From CADCWN01 sp046328475 (GTDB taxonomy: Bacteria > Chloroflexota > Chloroflexia > Thermomicrobiales > CADCWN01), in NCBI GenBank assembly GCA_046328475.1, contig JAXLWN010000033.1, positions 10,607-74,606 on the forward strand: DNA of 64,000 nucleotides, read 5' to 3'. The notes under the pieces were generated by a model. It was not told where the DNA came from. It did no database searches and was given only the letters and a program-made list of their open reading frames with translations. Positions 9,499-18,282 of this stretch are shown here, one piece after another (position 1 is the first letter of the stretch; the number at the start of each line of letters is the position of its first letter). Both the position numbers and the translations under genes were made by a program.

Positions 9499-9931
9499 GT
9501 GGTGGGGCAGTTTGTGCTGCTGGGGGTGTTGCTGGCGGTGCCGGCGCGTCGGGGGGAAGTGGCCGGGGTGGTTGCGGTGGGTTGGAAGGGTGATGGGGTT
9601 GCCGCTGGTGGGTGGGGGGCTGGTCCTGACGGGGGCGGCGTTCCGCGACCTGGGGCCGAGCTTGACGGCGCTGCCGAAGCCGAAGGATGACAGCCAGTTG
9701 GTGCGCGAGGGGCGGTAGGGGCGCGTGCGGCATCCGATCTACGGGGGGCTGATCCTCTTTGCGTATGGGGTGGCGCTGCTGACGGGGAGCACCAGTCGGC
9801 TGGCGGTGGCGACGGCGCTCTTCGGGTGGCTGGATGCGAAGGCGAGCCGCGAGGAGAGGTGGCTGATGGAGCGCTATCCGGATTACGCGGCGTATCGCGG
9901 GGAGGTGCCGAAGCTGCTGCCGTGGCGATGA
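9499..9931 (+). pseudogene. Isoprenylcysteine carboxyl methyltransferase-like gene, broken
   Basis: The C-terminal half is clear: VRHPIYGGLILFAYGVALL, a membrane helix and REERWLMERYPDYAAY match the ICMT/phospholipid methyltransferase family of integral membrane methyltransferases. Upstream in the same frame lies GAAFRDLGPSL ... DSQLVREG, then a TAG at 9716-9718 where a tyrosine is expected just before VRHPIY. The most N-terminal piece (QFVLLGVLLAVPAR) is in another frame. One frameshift plus one nonsense codon make a working product unlikely unless the sequence is wrong here. Confidence 0.65.
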
Positions 9932-10078
9932 GGTCCCGCGTATCGCTCGGCGGTGTGGGGGTGGGTGTAGCGATAGTGTAGGTGCGGCGTGCGTGGTGGC
10001 GGAGTGCGCGATGGCGCAGACTGGAGGTGTGACGGGCCTCACTGTGAGGTCCGGGTGTAGCGAGACAAGGAGACGGCG

Positions 10079-10480
10079 ATGATCGGCTATGCATTCAGTC
10101 TTCCGAGCCCACCGAGGGTGGGGAGGGGGGCGTCCTGGCGCGAGGAGGCCATCGGGGCGTACCGGCAGACGGAGCGGGAGCGGGCGTTGGCGCTGCGGGC
10201 GGATCTCGCGGCGCGCGTGCGGGCGCTGACGGGGGTCCCGGTGGGGGCGGACTCGGTCTCCCTGAGCCGGGAGACGGGCGAGGCGACGGTGACGGTGGAT
10301 GGTGCCGTCTTCCGGCTGGCACATGGGGTGCTGCGACTGGTGCGGCCCTGCGCGCACTGCGGGACCGGGCAGTTTCTGAGTGGGGCGATCGAGGATCGCG
10401 CCGACCTGGGCGGGGCGCTGGGGGCCTGGATGCCGCTGCACGAGGAGTGCCAGCCGGAGGAAGCTATCGGGAGCCTGTAG
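10079..10480 (+). CDS. Small hypothetical protein with a possible zinc-binding motif
   Basis: 133 residues. ATG is preceded by AAGGAG at good spacing. A charged helical N-terminal half (REEAIGAYRQTERERALALRADL) is followed by CAHCGTGQF and HEEC near the C-terminus, a possible Cys/His metal site. No signal peptide or membrane segment is visible. I do not recognise the family. A strong hairpin lies just downstream, which supports a single-gene transcript. Confidence 0.6.
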   Translation: MIGYAFSLPSPPRVGRGASWREEAIGAYRQTERERALALRADLAARVRALTGVPVGADSVSLSRETGEATVTVDGAVFRLAHGVLRLVRPCAHCGTGQFLSGAIEDRADLGGALGAWMPLHEECQPEEAIGSL

Positions 10481-10510
10481 CGCGGCGATGTTGAAGAGGG
10501 TAATGGCGGT

Positions 10511-10556
10511 GCGCCCCGCCGCACCCTGGCCGTGGGGCCAGCGGGCGGCGGGGCGC
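10511..10556 (+). terminator. Compound hairpin after the small gene
   Basis: A 12-bp outer stem (GCGCCCCGCCGC with its complement) encloses a second stem (CTGGCC/GGCCAG). There is no T tract. Probable 3'-end structure for the upstream gene. Confidence 0.5.
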
Positions 10557-10694
10557 GAAACTGAACGAGACACCGGCAATAGAGATGCGCTATCTGGTGG
10601 TTTCTGACGCGATGGCGGTTTGGCCGAGCAACTGGCAATGGCCCACAACGTCGTCGGCACTGGTGCGTTGACGCTGGCTGGCCTTGCGAACGTG

Positions 10695-10725
10695 TTGCCC
10701 GCTGGTATCGGGCGTCTGCTAGAAT
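10695..10725 (+). promoter_or_regulatory. Possible sigma-70 promoter
   Basis: TTGCCC at 10695-10700 and TAGAAT at 10720-10725 with a 19-bp spacer, 55 bp before the SnoaL-like gene. The spacer is longer than ideal. Confidence 0.3.
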
Positions 10726-10779
10726 CGGGGCATCGCAATCCCTTCACGACCGACGTGATGCCCACGGACGGAGGGAAAG

Positions 10780-11166
10780 GTGGCAGCGACGACGGCGACG
10801 GTCGATCTCCTCCAGCAGTTCCTCGATGCGTTCAACCGCCACGACCTCGACGCGATCATGGGCTTCTTCGCGGAGGAGTGCGTGCTCGAGACTCCGCGCG
10901 GTCCGGATCCCTGGGGCCGCCGCTTCGTGGGACAAGCGGAGGTGCGCGCGGGGCTGGCCGGGCGCTTCTCCGGGATCCCGGACGTGCACTATGGGGACGA
11001 TGCGCACTGGGTGAGCAGCGACCGAGATCGGGGGGTCTCCACCTGGCTCCTGACCGGGACGACGACGGGTGGGCAGCGCATCGAGGTGCGAGGGTGCGAC
11101 CTGCTGGACTTCGAGGGGGGGCGGATCACCCGCAAGGACTCCTACTGGAAAATCGTCGAGGGTTAG
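10780..11166 (+). CDS. SnoaL/NTF2-like domain protein
   Basis: 128 residues. The sequence follows the SnoaL-like pattern: LLQQFLDAFNRHDLDAIMGFF, then a WGRRFVGQAEVRAGL loop and an ISGDVHY-like central strand (IPDVHYGDDAHWV), ending RITRKDSYWKIVEG. The fold is a small cone-shaped alpha+beta barrel used by polyketide cyclases, isomerases and many binding proteins; no substrate can be inferred. The start is GTG, directly after GGAGGGAAAG. It converges on the SDR gene with a perfect hairpin between them. Confidence 0.8.
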   Translation: MAATTATVDLLQQFLDAFNRHDLDAIMGFFAEECVLETPRGPDPWGRRFVGQAEVRAGLAGRFSGIPDVHYGDDAHWVSSDRDRGVSTWLLTGTTTGGQRIEVRGCDLLDFEGGRITRKDSYWKIVEG

Positions 11167-11183
11167 TCCACTGCCGTTGACCG

Positions 11184-11214
11184 CGCGCCCCTTCCGAAGC
11201 ACGGAAGGGGCGCG
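11184..11214. terminator. Perfect palindrome between convergent genes
   Basis: A 13-bp perfect stem around the loop AAGCA. It lies between the SnoaL-like gene and the SDR gene, which point at each other. Likely bidirectional terminator. Confidence 0.6.
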
Positions 11215-11245
11215 TCGCTGATCCTGCGAGCGTGAACGGTTCGGC

Positions 11246-12076
11246 CTAGTAGGGGAGCCAGGGGTCGGGGTTTTCCTTGAGGTAGTGGGCGACCTGGACG
11301 GCGAGGTTTTCCTGGAGTTGGATGGTCATGCCGCCGTCCACGACGAGGGCGTGGCCGGTGACGAAGGAGGCGTCGTCGGAGCAGAGGAAGGCGATGGCGT
11401 TGGCGATATCGACCGGCTTGCCGGTGCGGCGCAGCGGGTAGTGCTGCTCGAAGAAGCGCAGGCCGGAGGGGTGCTGCTCCCACTGGGGTGTGGTCCGCTC
11501 GGTGACGATGTGGCCGGGGCAGATGGCGTTGACGCGGATGCCGCGCGGGCCGAAGTCGACCGCCATCTGGCGGGTGATGCCGATCACGGCCGACTTGCCG
11601 GCCTCGTAGATCAGGCTGTTGGCGGCCATCAGCAGGCCGTGGACGGAGGAGAGGTTGACGATCGCGCCGCCGCCCGCCTTCTCCATCTCCGGGACGGCGT
11701 ACTTGGCGCCGAGGTAGAGGGCCTTGATCAGGATGGCGAGGCCGCGATCCCAGGCGTCTTCCTCGACTTCGACGGCGCTCCCCTTCATGCCCTGGCCGCG
11801 ATAGGCGTTGTTGACCAGGATGTTCAGCTTGCCCCAGCGCCCGACGGCGGTATCGACCATCGCGCGGATGTCGTCGTGCTTGCTGACGTCGGCGACGATC
11901 ATCTCGGCGTCGCCACCGGCGGCGCGGATGGTGCCCATGTTGGTCTCGGCGGCGTCGCCGTCGATGTCGGCGATCAGGATGCTGGCACCGTCCTCGGCGA
12001 GCCGCCGCGCGGTGGCCCCGCCGATCCCCTGACCGCCCCCGGTGACGATGGCGACCTGTCCTGCGAGTCGTGGCAT
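11246..12076 (-). CDS. SDR-family oxidoreductase
   Basis: 276 residues, a classical short-chain dehydrogenase. The NAD(P)-binding TGGGQGIG is at 12-19, an NNAY motif at about 89-92, the catalytic Ser at about 144, and Tyr157-x3-Lys161. The C-terminus has the family's FVTGHALVVDGGMT. D38 of LIADIDGD at the end of the second strand suggests NAD rather than NADP. The start ATG at 12076 follows GGAGGAGCAGCA. The extended upstream reading frame is not coding. Substrate unknown. Confidence 0.88.
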   Translation of the reverse strand: MPRLAGQVAIVTGGGQGIGGATARRLAEDGASILIADIDGDAAETNMGTIRAAGGDAEMIVADVSKHDDIRAMVDTAVGRWGKLNILVNNAYRGQGMKGSAVEVEEDAWDRGLAILIKALYLGAKYAVPEMEKAGGGAIVNLSSVHGLLMAANSLIYEAGKSAVIGITRQMAVDFGPRGIRVNAICPGHIVTERTTPQWEQHPSGLRFFEQHYPLRRTGKPVDIANAIAFLCSDDASFVTGHALVVDGGMTIQLQENLAVQVAHYLKENPDPWLPY

Positions 12077-12756
12077 TGCTGCTCCTCCGTTCTGCGGCGA
12101 ACTCGGACGGGCGGTTGATGCACCGTCGCGGTAGGGTATCACACGTGGGGGCGGGGGGCAGAGGGGAGTGAGGGCGTGGGGTGTGCGTGAGTGTGGGTCG
12201 GGGCTTACGGGGTGAAAAGTAGGTTTGTTTTTGCATTTTAACTCTTCCTCTTCCTCTCCATTCAAAGCAGGGCAGGGCAGGGCAAAATCCGCGCGGTGGT
12301 GCGGGATTTTGATGATCACGATGAATGGGAAATGGTGTGGTTGGCGATAGGTTGGCCCCCTCAATCCCCCACCTGTGGGGGACTTTAACCCGTGGCGGGT
12401 GGAGTGGGCGGTCATGGTGGCCTCCTTGATCTTGGTGAAGGTGTGGCTTGATACGGTGTGGGTGCTGGTGCCACGAGGGCGGGTCGGTGACCCGCCCCTA
12501 CCGACAGGGAAAGCGGGTGGCGACGATGCGGCGAGGGGATGTCTTGGTCCGCTATCTTTACCGGACCCGTTGGAGGGGGGGAATCGTGCCATGTTGGCGG
12601 AAAATTGGTGGTTTGGCGGTGTCAAGGACAAAGAGTGGGGTGTTGCGGATGGGGAAGGATGGTCTTGACAGGTTTTGGAGGGTAGGGGGATAGTACGTGC
12701 GGCCATAGTGATGATGGGTGCGGGCGGTCCAAATTCGCCAGGGGTGAGGCGCGGGG
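12077..12756. other. Long intergenic region, no gene seen
   Basis: About 680 bp between divergent genes. It holds a pyrimidine-rich patch near 12240-12260, a GCAGG micro-repeat near 12265-12285 and the palindrome at 12477-12497. No reading frame here looks conserved. Promoters for the SDR and for the XRE regulator should lie at its two ends. Confidence 0.5.
12477..12497. repeat. REP-like palindrome, copy 1
   Basis: GGGCGGGTC-GGT-GACCCGCCC followed by CCTAC. A close relative (GGGCGGTTC-GT-GAACCGCCC plus CCTAC) occurs at 62656-62675. Confidence 0.65.
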
Positions 12757-15312
12757 ATGGCGGTACCGGCGAGTGGATTTGGGGAGGTGTTGCGACGGTT
12801 CCGCGAGCAGGCGGGGCTGTCGCAAGAGGAGCTGGCCGAGCGCGCGGGGCTGACGGCGAATGGGATCGGGGCGCTGGAGCGGGGGGAGCGGCAGCGGCCC
12901 TATCCGCAGACGGTGCGGGCGTTGGCCGAGGCGCTGGGGCTGAGTGAGGAGGAGCGGTTCGCGTTCGCGGCGGCGATTCAGCGGCGGGCGGGGGGCGGGG
13001 GCGAGCCGGCCGAGGTGGCGGCACCGTCGGCGGTGCCCGCCGCGCGTGTGGCGGGGTTGCCGGGTTCGCTGACGGAGTTGATCGGGCGGGAGCGCGAGGC
13101 GGGGGTGGCGCTCCGGTTGCTGCTGCGCCCGGATGTGCGGCTGCTGACGCTGACCGGGCCGGGCGGGGTGGGCAAGACGCGGCTCGGGTTGCACGTCGCG
13201 GCGAGCGCGGCGACCGAGTTTCCCGATGGGGCGAGTTTCGTGCCGCTGGCACCGCTGGCCGATCCGGCGCTGGTGCTGGGGGCGATCGCGCAGGTGCTGG
13301 GGGTCCACAATCCGGGTCGCGCGCCGCTGGGCGGGCTGCTGGCGACGGCGCTCGCGGGGCGGCGGACGCTGCTGATGCTGGACAATTTTGAGCACCTGGC
13401 CGAGGCCGCGCCCGAGATTTCCGCGCTGCTGCTGGCCTGTCCGCAATTGAAGGTGCTGGTGACCAGCCAGGCGGCGCTGCGGGTGCGGGGGGAGCAGGAG
13501 TATCGCGTGCCGCCGCTCGCCCTGCCGACGGTTAACGGGGAGCCCGACGTGGCGGCGCTCCGGGAGTATGCCGCTGTGCGGCTCTTTACCGACCGCGCCA
13601 CGGGGATTCTCCCCGGTTTCGCGCTCACCCCGGAGAATGCGACGGCGGTCGCGGCGATCTGCCGCCGACTGGATGGCTTGCCGCTGGCGATCGAGCTGGC
13701 GGCGGCGCGGGTGAATTTGCTGCCACCGGCGGCGCTGCTGGCGCGGCTGGATCACGCCATGCCGCTGCTGGCGGGCGGGGCGCGCGATCTGCCCGCGCGG
13801 CAGCGGACGATGCGCGACGCGATCGCCTGGAGCCACGCGCTGCTCACGCCCGAGGAGCGGACGCTGTTCCAGCGGCTCGCGGTCTTCGCGGGGGGGACGA
13901 CGCTCGACGCCGCCGAGGCGGTCTGCGCGGAAGTCGGAAGTGGGAAGGCAGAAGTCGGAAGTGCCCTGACCGCAACGTTTCCCGCTCCCCACGTTCTACT
14001 GCCCACATCCAGCATTCTCGAAACGCTGGGGGGGCTGGTGGAGAAGTCGCTGGTCGTCGCGGAGGGGGCGGGGGGCAATGACGAGCCGCGCTATCGCCTG
14101 CTGGAGCCGGTGCGCCAGTATGCGGCGGAGCAGCTGGCGGCGAGCGGGGCGGAGATGGGCGTGCGCGACCGGCACGCGGCCTTTTTCCTGGCGCTCGGCG
14201 AGGCGGCGGCGCGGGAGGAGGGTGGCCCGCGCGATGGGGAGTGGCTGCAACGGTTGGGGGTGGAGCAGGAGAATCTGCGCGCGGCGCTGGCGCATTTCCG
14301 GGCGCGCGGCGAGTGGCGACGCGGGGCGACGCTGGCCGGGGCGCTGGCGCATTTCTGGAATGCGCGCGGGCAATATGCCGAGGGGCGGCGCTGGCTGGCG
14401 ATCTTTCTCGACGGAGAGGCGGCGACGCCGGGGCAGGAACTCACGCCGCAGGGGCGCGTGCGGGCGCTCTTCGCGGCCGGGATGCTGGCGCACCAGCAGG
14501 GGGACGACGCGGCGGCGCGGGCGCTGCAAGAGGAGGTGCTGGCGCGTGCGCGGGCGCTGGATGACCGGCGGATGGTCGCCGAGGCGCTGGCGGAATTGGG
14601 GCACGCGGCTCATCGGGAGGGGGATACTGCCGCCGCGCTCGCCAGCTACGGGGAGAGTCTGGCGATCCGGCAGGCGATCGGCGACGAGCGCGGCGTCGCG
14701 CTGGCGCGCGATGGGCTGGGGCGGGCGGCGCTGACGGCGGGCGACCCGGAGGCGGCGCGGGCGCATTTCCTGGCGAGCCAGGAGCGCTTTGAGCGGCTGG
14801 GGGACCGCACCGAGGGGGGCAGGGCGCTCTTCGGGCTGGCGATGGTGGAGCGCGAGCGCGGGGATGACGGGGCGGCGCGCGGCTGGTTCGAGCGGGGGCT
14901 GGCGCGCTGGCGCGAGGTCGGCTACGAGCCGGGCGTGTCGCTGGTGCTGGCCTACCTGGGGGATATCGCGGCGCGACAGGGGGAGTTGGCGCAGGCCAGG
15001 GCGTGGCTGACGGAGGGGTTGACGCTGGCGCTGCGGCAGGGGACGCGGCAGAACATCGCCTATGGGCTGGAGGGCTTCGCGGCGCTGGCGGTGGCCGAGG
15101 GGCAGCCGGTGCGGGCGCTGCGGCTGGCGGGGTCGGCGAACGCGCTGCGGGCGGCGATCGGTGCGCCGCTCTATCCGCGCTGGCAGGCGCGGCTCGATGC
15201 GTGGTTGGCTCCGGCGCGGGAGGCGTTGGGGGAGGCTGCGGCGGGTGAGGGGTGGGAGGCAGGGATGGCGCTGGGGGATGCGACGGCGTGCGAGGAGGCG
15301 TTGGGGGTGTGA
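12757..15312 (+). CDS. XRE-HTH / NB-ARC-like ATPase / TPR transcriptional regulator
   Basis: 851 residues. An XRE helix-turn-helix at about 8-70 (GLSQEELAERAGL) precedes a STAND-type ATPase with P-loop GPGGVGKT at 134-141, LLMLDNFEHL as Walker B, and GLPLAIELAAARV. From about 470 onward, TPR-like repeats form the sensor or protein-binding region. Such proteins act as signal-gated regulators; the target genes are unknown. At about residues 391-418 there is an extra segment (nt 13926-14010) whose DNA consists of 7-bp units (GAAGTCG, GAAGTGG) and related pyrimidine-rich sequence. Homologues normally go from the EAVC helix to the LETLGGLVEKSL helix with a much shorter loop. The repeat kept the frame. 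Confidence 0.85.
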   Translation: MAVPASGFGEVLRRFREQAGLSQEELAERAGLTANGIGALERGERQRPYPQTVRALAEALGLSEEERFAFAAAIQRRAGGGGEPAEVAAPSAVPAARVAGLPGSLTELIGREREAGVALRLLLRPDVRLLTLTGPGGVGKTRLGLHVAASAATEFPDGASFVPLAPLADPALVLGAIAQVLGVHNPGRAPLGGLLATALAGRRTLLMLDNFEHLAEAAPEISALLLACPQLKVLVTSQAALRVRGEQEYRVPPLALPTVNGEPDVAALREYAAVRLFTDRATGILPGFALTPENATAVAAICRRLDGLPLAIELAAARVNLLPPAALLARLDHAMPLLAGGARDLPARQRTMRDAIAWSHALLTPEERTLFQRLAVFAGGTTLDAAEAVCAEVGSGKAEVGSALTATFPAPHVLLPTSSILETLGGLVEKSLVVAEGAGGNDEPRYRLLEPVRQYAAEQLAASGAEMGVRDRHAAFFLALGEAAAREEGGPRDGEWLQRLGVEQENLRAALAHFRARGEWRRGATLAGALAHFWNARGQYAEGRRWLAIFLDGEAATPGQELTPQGRVRALFAAGMLAHQQGDDAAARALQEEVLARARALDDRRMVAEALAELGHAAHREGDTAAALASYGESLAIRQAIGDERGVALARDGLGRAALTAGDPEAARAHFLASQERFERLGDRTEGGRALFGLAMVERERGDDGAARGWFERGLARWREVGYEPGVSLVLAYLGDIAARQGELAQARAWLTEGLTLALRQGTRQNIAYGLEGFAALAVAEGQPVRALRLAGSANALRAAIGAPLYPRWQARLDAWLAPAREALGEAAAGEGWEAGMALGDATACEEALGV
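13926..14010 (+). repeat. Heptamer repeat element inside a coding region
   Basis: Units of 7 bp (GAAGTCG, GAAGTGG, GAAGGCA, GAAGTCG) are followed about 30 bp later by pyrimidine-rich sequence (CCCGCTCCCCACGTTCTACT). This is the layout of the intergenic arrays in this window, but here it is read in frame within the XRE-ATPase gene. Confidence 0.6.
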
Positions 15313-15322
15313 GGGGAGGGCC

Positions 15323-15404
15323 GGTGGACTGAATCACCCACTGCGGTGGGTACCCGGGCTGGAGGCGACTGCGGTCGCCGCGAAGTCCGCCTGCGCGGAC
15401 TGGG
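15323..15404. repeat. Dispersed palindromic repeat, family R
   Basis: Its last 41 bp (15364-15404) are identical to 19749-19789. The core contains GCGAAGTCCGCCTGCGCGGA, a small palindrome. Related versions lie near 24880, 33005 and 42080. Confidence 0.8.
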
Positions 15405-15497
15405 CATATCCCGATCCGCGAGCTTGATCTGAGATTAGCAGTCCGCAGCAATCCCATAGGTTTGCAGATCCAGCACTTGTTTCTCAGCGTTGATGTT

Positions 15498-15540
15498 CGG
15501 CACGCGCGCACCGACTCGGTTGGTGCGCGCGTGCCGTTTT
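15498..15540 (+). terminator. Rho-independent terminator flanked by direct repeats
   Basis: A perfect 15-bp GC-rich stem (15498-15512 with 15522-15536) is followed by TTTT. A 13-bp direct repeat, TTTGCAGATCCAG, lies on each side at 15461-15473 and 15538-15550. It lies 3' of the XRE regulator gene. Confidence 0.7.
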
Positions 15541-15665
15541 GCAGATCCAGAGACGCGAAACATCCGCCGTGCTCATCCGTAGGGAGCTTTAGAGGTTGAT
15601 AATGTAGGACTCCGGGCGTGATGTCGTTGTACCAGCGTGTGATCGCGAACGCAGAGGAGGGCTTC

Positions 15666-17849
15666 ATGGCAACTTCGTTTCCGCCCGCCCGTGATTTCAG
15701 TTCGCTCTCGGTGCGCGATCTCCTCGAGGCGCGAGATACCTACCATCTGCATCTCGCGCACCTGGAGAATGTGGTCGCGACGGCGATCGGCCGCTTTCGC
15801 ATCCGCAAAGGCGACCCCGATGCCAAGCGCCCCGGAGCGACCAGGGCGCGGGCGGGTCGGCGGCGCACGGCGAGCAAGCCGCGCACGCTCCAGGAGACCG
15901 TGGTGCGGCCGTGGTCGTGGCCGGCGGTGCTGGTCTTCGTCAACAAGTGGCTCACACCGGCGGAATGGCGCGACCGCCCCGACCAGGTGGTGCCGAGCTT
16001 CTTGTACATGCCGGATGGGCGGGTTGTCCCCACCTGCGTCATCTTCGTTGGGGAACGGGAGGCGGCACCCGCGCGGGACCGGGACTTCAGCTTCCCGAGC
16101 CACCTGATCGGCGGCGGCTATCCGGTGCTCGCCGATGTCCAGGGGAGGAGCGTGTGGCCTCCCTGGCCTGCATGGTGACCGATGGTGATGGCATCTACGC
16201 GCTGACGAATCGCCATGTGGCGGGCGAGGAGGGGCGGGCGATCTACTCGTTGCTGCGCGAGCAACGGCAGAAGATCGGTATGTCGCACAAGCAGCAGGTC
16301 GGCAAGCTGCCGTTCCCGCGGGCCTATCCCGGCTGGCCGGGTGAGCGCGTCCTGGCGAACCTCGATGCCGGGCTGATCCGCGTCGAGGAGATCGGCGACT
16401 GGACGGCGCAAGTCTTCGGCATCGGCGAGATCGGCGAGCCGATCAACCTGAATACCGACACCATTTCGCTCGACTTGATCGGGTGCCCGGTGCGCGCGTT
16501 CGGCAGCGCTTCCGGCCTGCTGACCGGCGAGATCCAGGCGCTCTTCTATCGGTATCGCTCGATCGGGGGCACGGACTATGCCGCCGACATGCTGATCGGC
16601 CCGCGCGAGGGCGCAACGCTCAATACTCGTCCGGGCGATTCGGGGACGCTCTGGTTCTGGGATGTGCCGGAGAAACGGCGGGACGATGCCCTGGCACCGC
16701 GCTTGCGCCCCCTCGCCTTGCAGTGGGGCGGCGACCGCCTGCTGGGGGCGGATGGCGAGGCGGGCATGGGGTTCGCGCTGGCGACCTGCCTGAGCACCAT
16801 CTGCCGCGAACTGGACGTGGAGGTCATCGGCGACTGGAATATTGGCCGCGAGTACTGGGGGAAAACTCGGGCACTTCAAGGTCGGGGCGGCGGCGTGTGG
16901 GCTGATCCCACCCGGGAAGTTGCAGCGGCTGATCGACGCCAACAGGGGCCGGATCGGCTTCAGCGACGCGGGTATCGCCGCCGAGAAGTTCGATCAGATC
17001 GCCAAGGGTGCCTTCGTGCCGCTGGCGGATGTGGCCGACCTGGTGTGGCGCGCGACGCGGAAGAAAGACGAGGGGAACCACTTCGCGGATATGGACCAGG
17101 AGGATCTGGGCACGTTCGCCGGCAAGACGCTGCTCGCGATCTTCGCGGATTCGCAGAAGGTGGACATTACCGTCTGGAATCAGTTCTACGATTCGCTGGG
17201 TATCGGGGCGAAGCGTGGCGCGCTGCCATTCCGGGTCTGGCAGATCTACCAGGAGATGGTGACGTATGCGGCCGGGAAGAAGGTGGCCGAGTTCGTGTGC
17301 GCTGCCGGGATCCTGGCACACTACATCGGCGATGCGTGCCAACCGCTGCACGTCTCCAAGCTACACCATGGCCGAGACGATCACCCCGGAGAGGATCGTG
17401 TCCACAGCGTCTACGAGGACACCATGCTGGAGCGGTTCTCTGGGAAACTCCTCGGCGGAATTAACAAGAAGTTGCAGGGCGTGCAGGTCCAGGGCAAGGC
17501 CATCGGCGGGCACGGAGCGGCGGTCGCAGCGGTCGAACTGATGCGCGACACGGTCGGAACGCTCCCGCCGATGGAGGTGATCGACGCCTACAACGGCGCG
17601 AGCGGCCAGGCGCGCATCCCGCACATGTGGGATGCGGTTGGCGAGCGCACGATCAGCTGCATCGCGAGGGGGTGTAGGGTCCTGGCGGAGATCTGGGCGA
17701 GCGCGTGGCTGGAAGGGCGCGGCGATGACATTGACGAGGCGCAACTGGTGCGGATCAAGACCCAGACTTTGATGGACCTCTACAACGATGCGGCATTCCT
17801 CCCGGCGCTGCGCCTGCGCGAGATGGAGGCGCAGAACGTGCTCCACTGA
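15666..17849 (+). CDS. Trypsin-like protease/S1-P1 nuclease-like fusion, two frameshifts
   Basis: About 727 residues when restored; ATG at 15666 follows GAGGAGG. The middle has the catalytic signatures of a trypsin-fold protease: YALTNRHVAG for the His and LNTRPGDSGTLW for the Ser. The C-terminal third is helical and has HYIGDACQPLHVSKLHHG ... DRVHSVYED, which resembles the zinc site of S1/P1 nucleases and bacterial phospholipase C. Frame changes lie near 16145 (one base lost in GGGGAGG) and 16862 (one base gained in GGGGGAAAAC), both homopolymers. No signal peptide is visible. I know no named protein with this architecture; function is inferred from motifs only. Confidence 0.65.
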
Positions 17850-18282
17850 GTGGGGCTCGTATGAGGGCGGGGCGACGCGCAGCACCGCCGCAAGCTCTCA
17901 GCGAGTTGGCGCACGGGTCCGCCGCGCCGAGATTGGCGTGGCGGGCTTCTGCGCGCGTTGCGGGGGGATGGCAACGATGGTGGTGTCCCGCAGACCGCCC
18001 GGAGATGAAGTCTCCGGGCTACGAGAGTGCGCCGGATCAATCCGGCTACAGGGGGCTGTGCGTGATTGAGCGCTCGTGTATGGGGCTGCCGCGCTGAGGG
18101 TTAGCAGCGCCCTGGCGATGATCGCGACGCGGTCGCGCGGTGTGCTGTACGATTGTACAGACGGGGGATCGGCCCTCGGAACGGTGAATCTGGCGGCGTA
18201 GCAAGCGACAATGAGAGCCGCGCGTTTTGGCGACGTTCTTTGCTGCCCGGGTTTGTGGTGCTTGACCGCAGAAGGAGGGGTG
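17850..18282. other. Intergenic region with small palindromes
   Basis: About 430 bp with no gene. Two back-to-back hairpins lie at 17998-18018 (CCCGGAGA/TCTCCGGG) and 18031-18046 (GCCGGA/TCCGGC). A candidate operator follows at 18145-18160. Confidence 0.5.
18145..18160. promoter_or_regulatory. Palindrome CTGTAC-GATT-GTACAG, possible operator
   Basis: A perfect 6+6 inverted repeat 120 bp before the Hsp70-like gene. It fits CTGT-N8-ACAG, the spacing of the enterobacterial SOS box. LexA sites in other phyla differ, so the binding protein is not known. Confidence 0.35.

Noticed and set aside
12375..12668. Open frame in the 12-kb intergenic region
   Set aside because: No ribosome site or recognisable motif; it runs through a REP palindrome.
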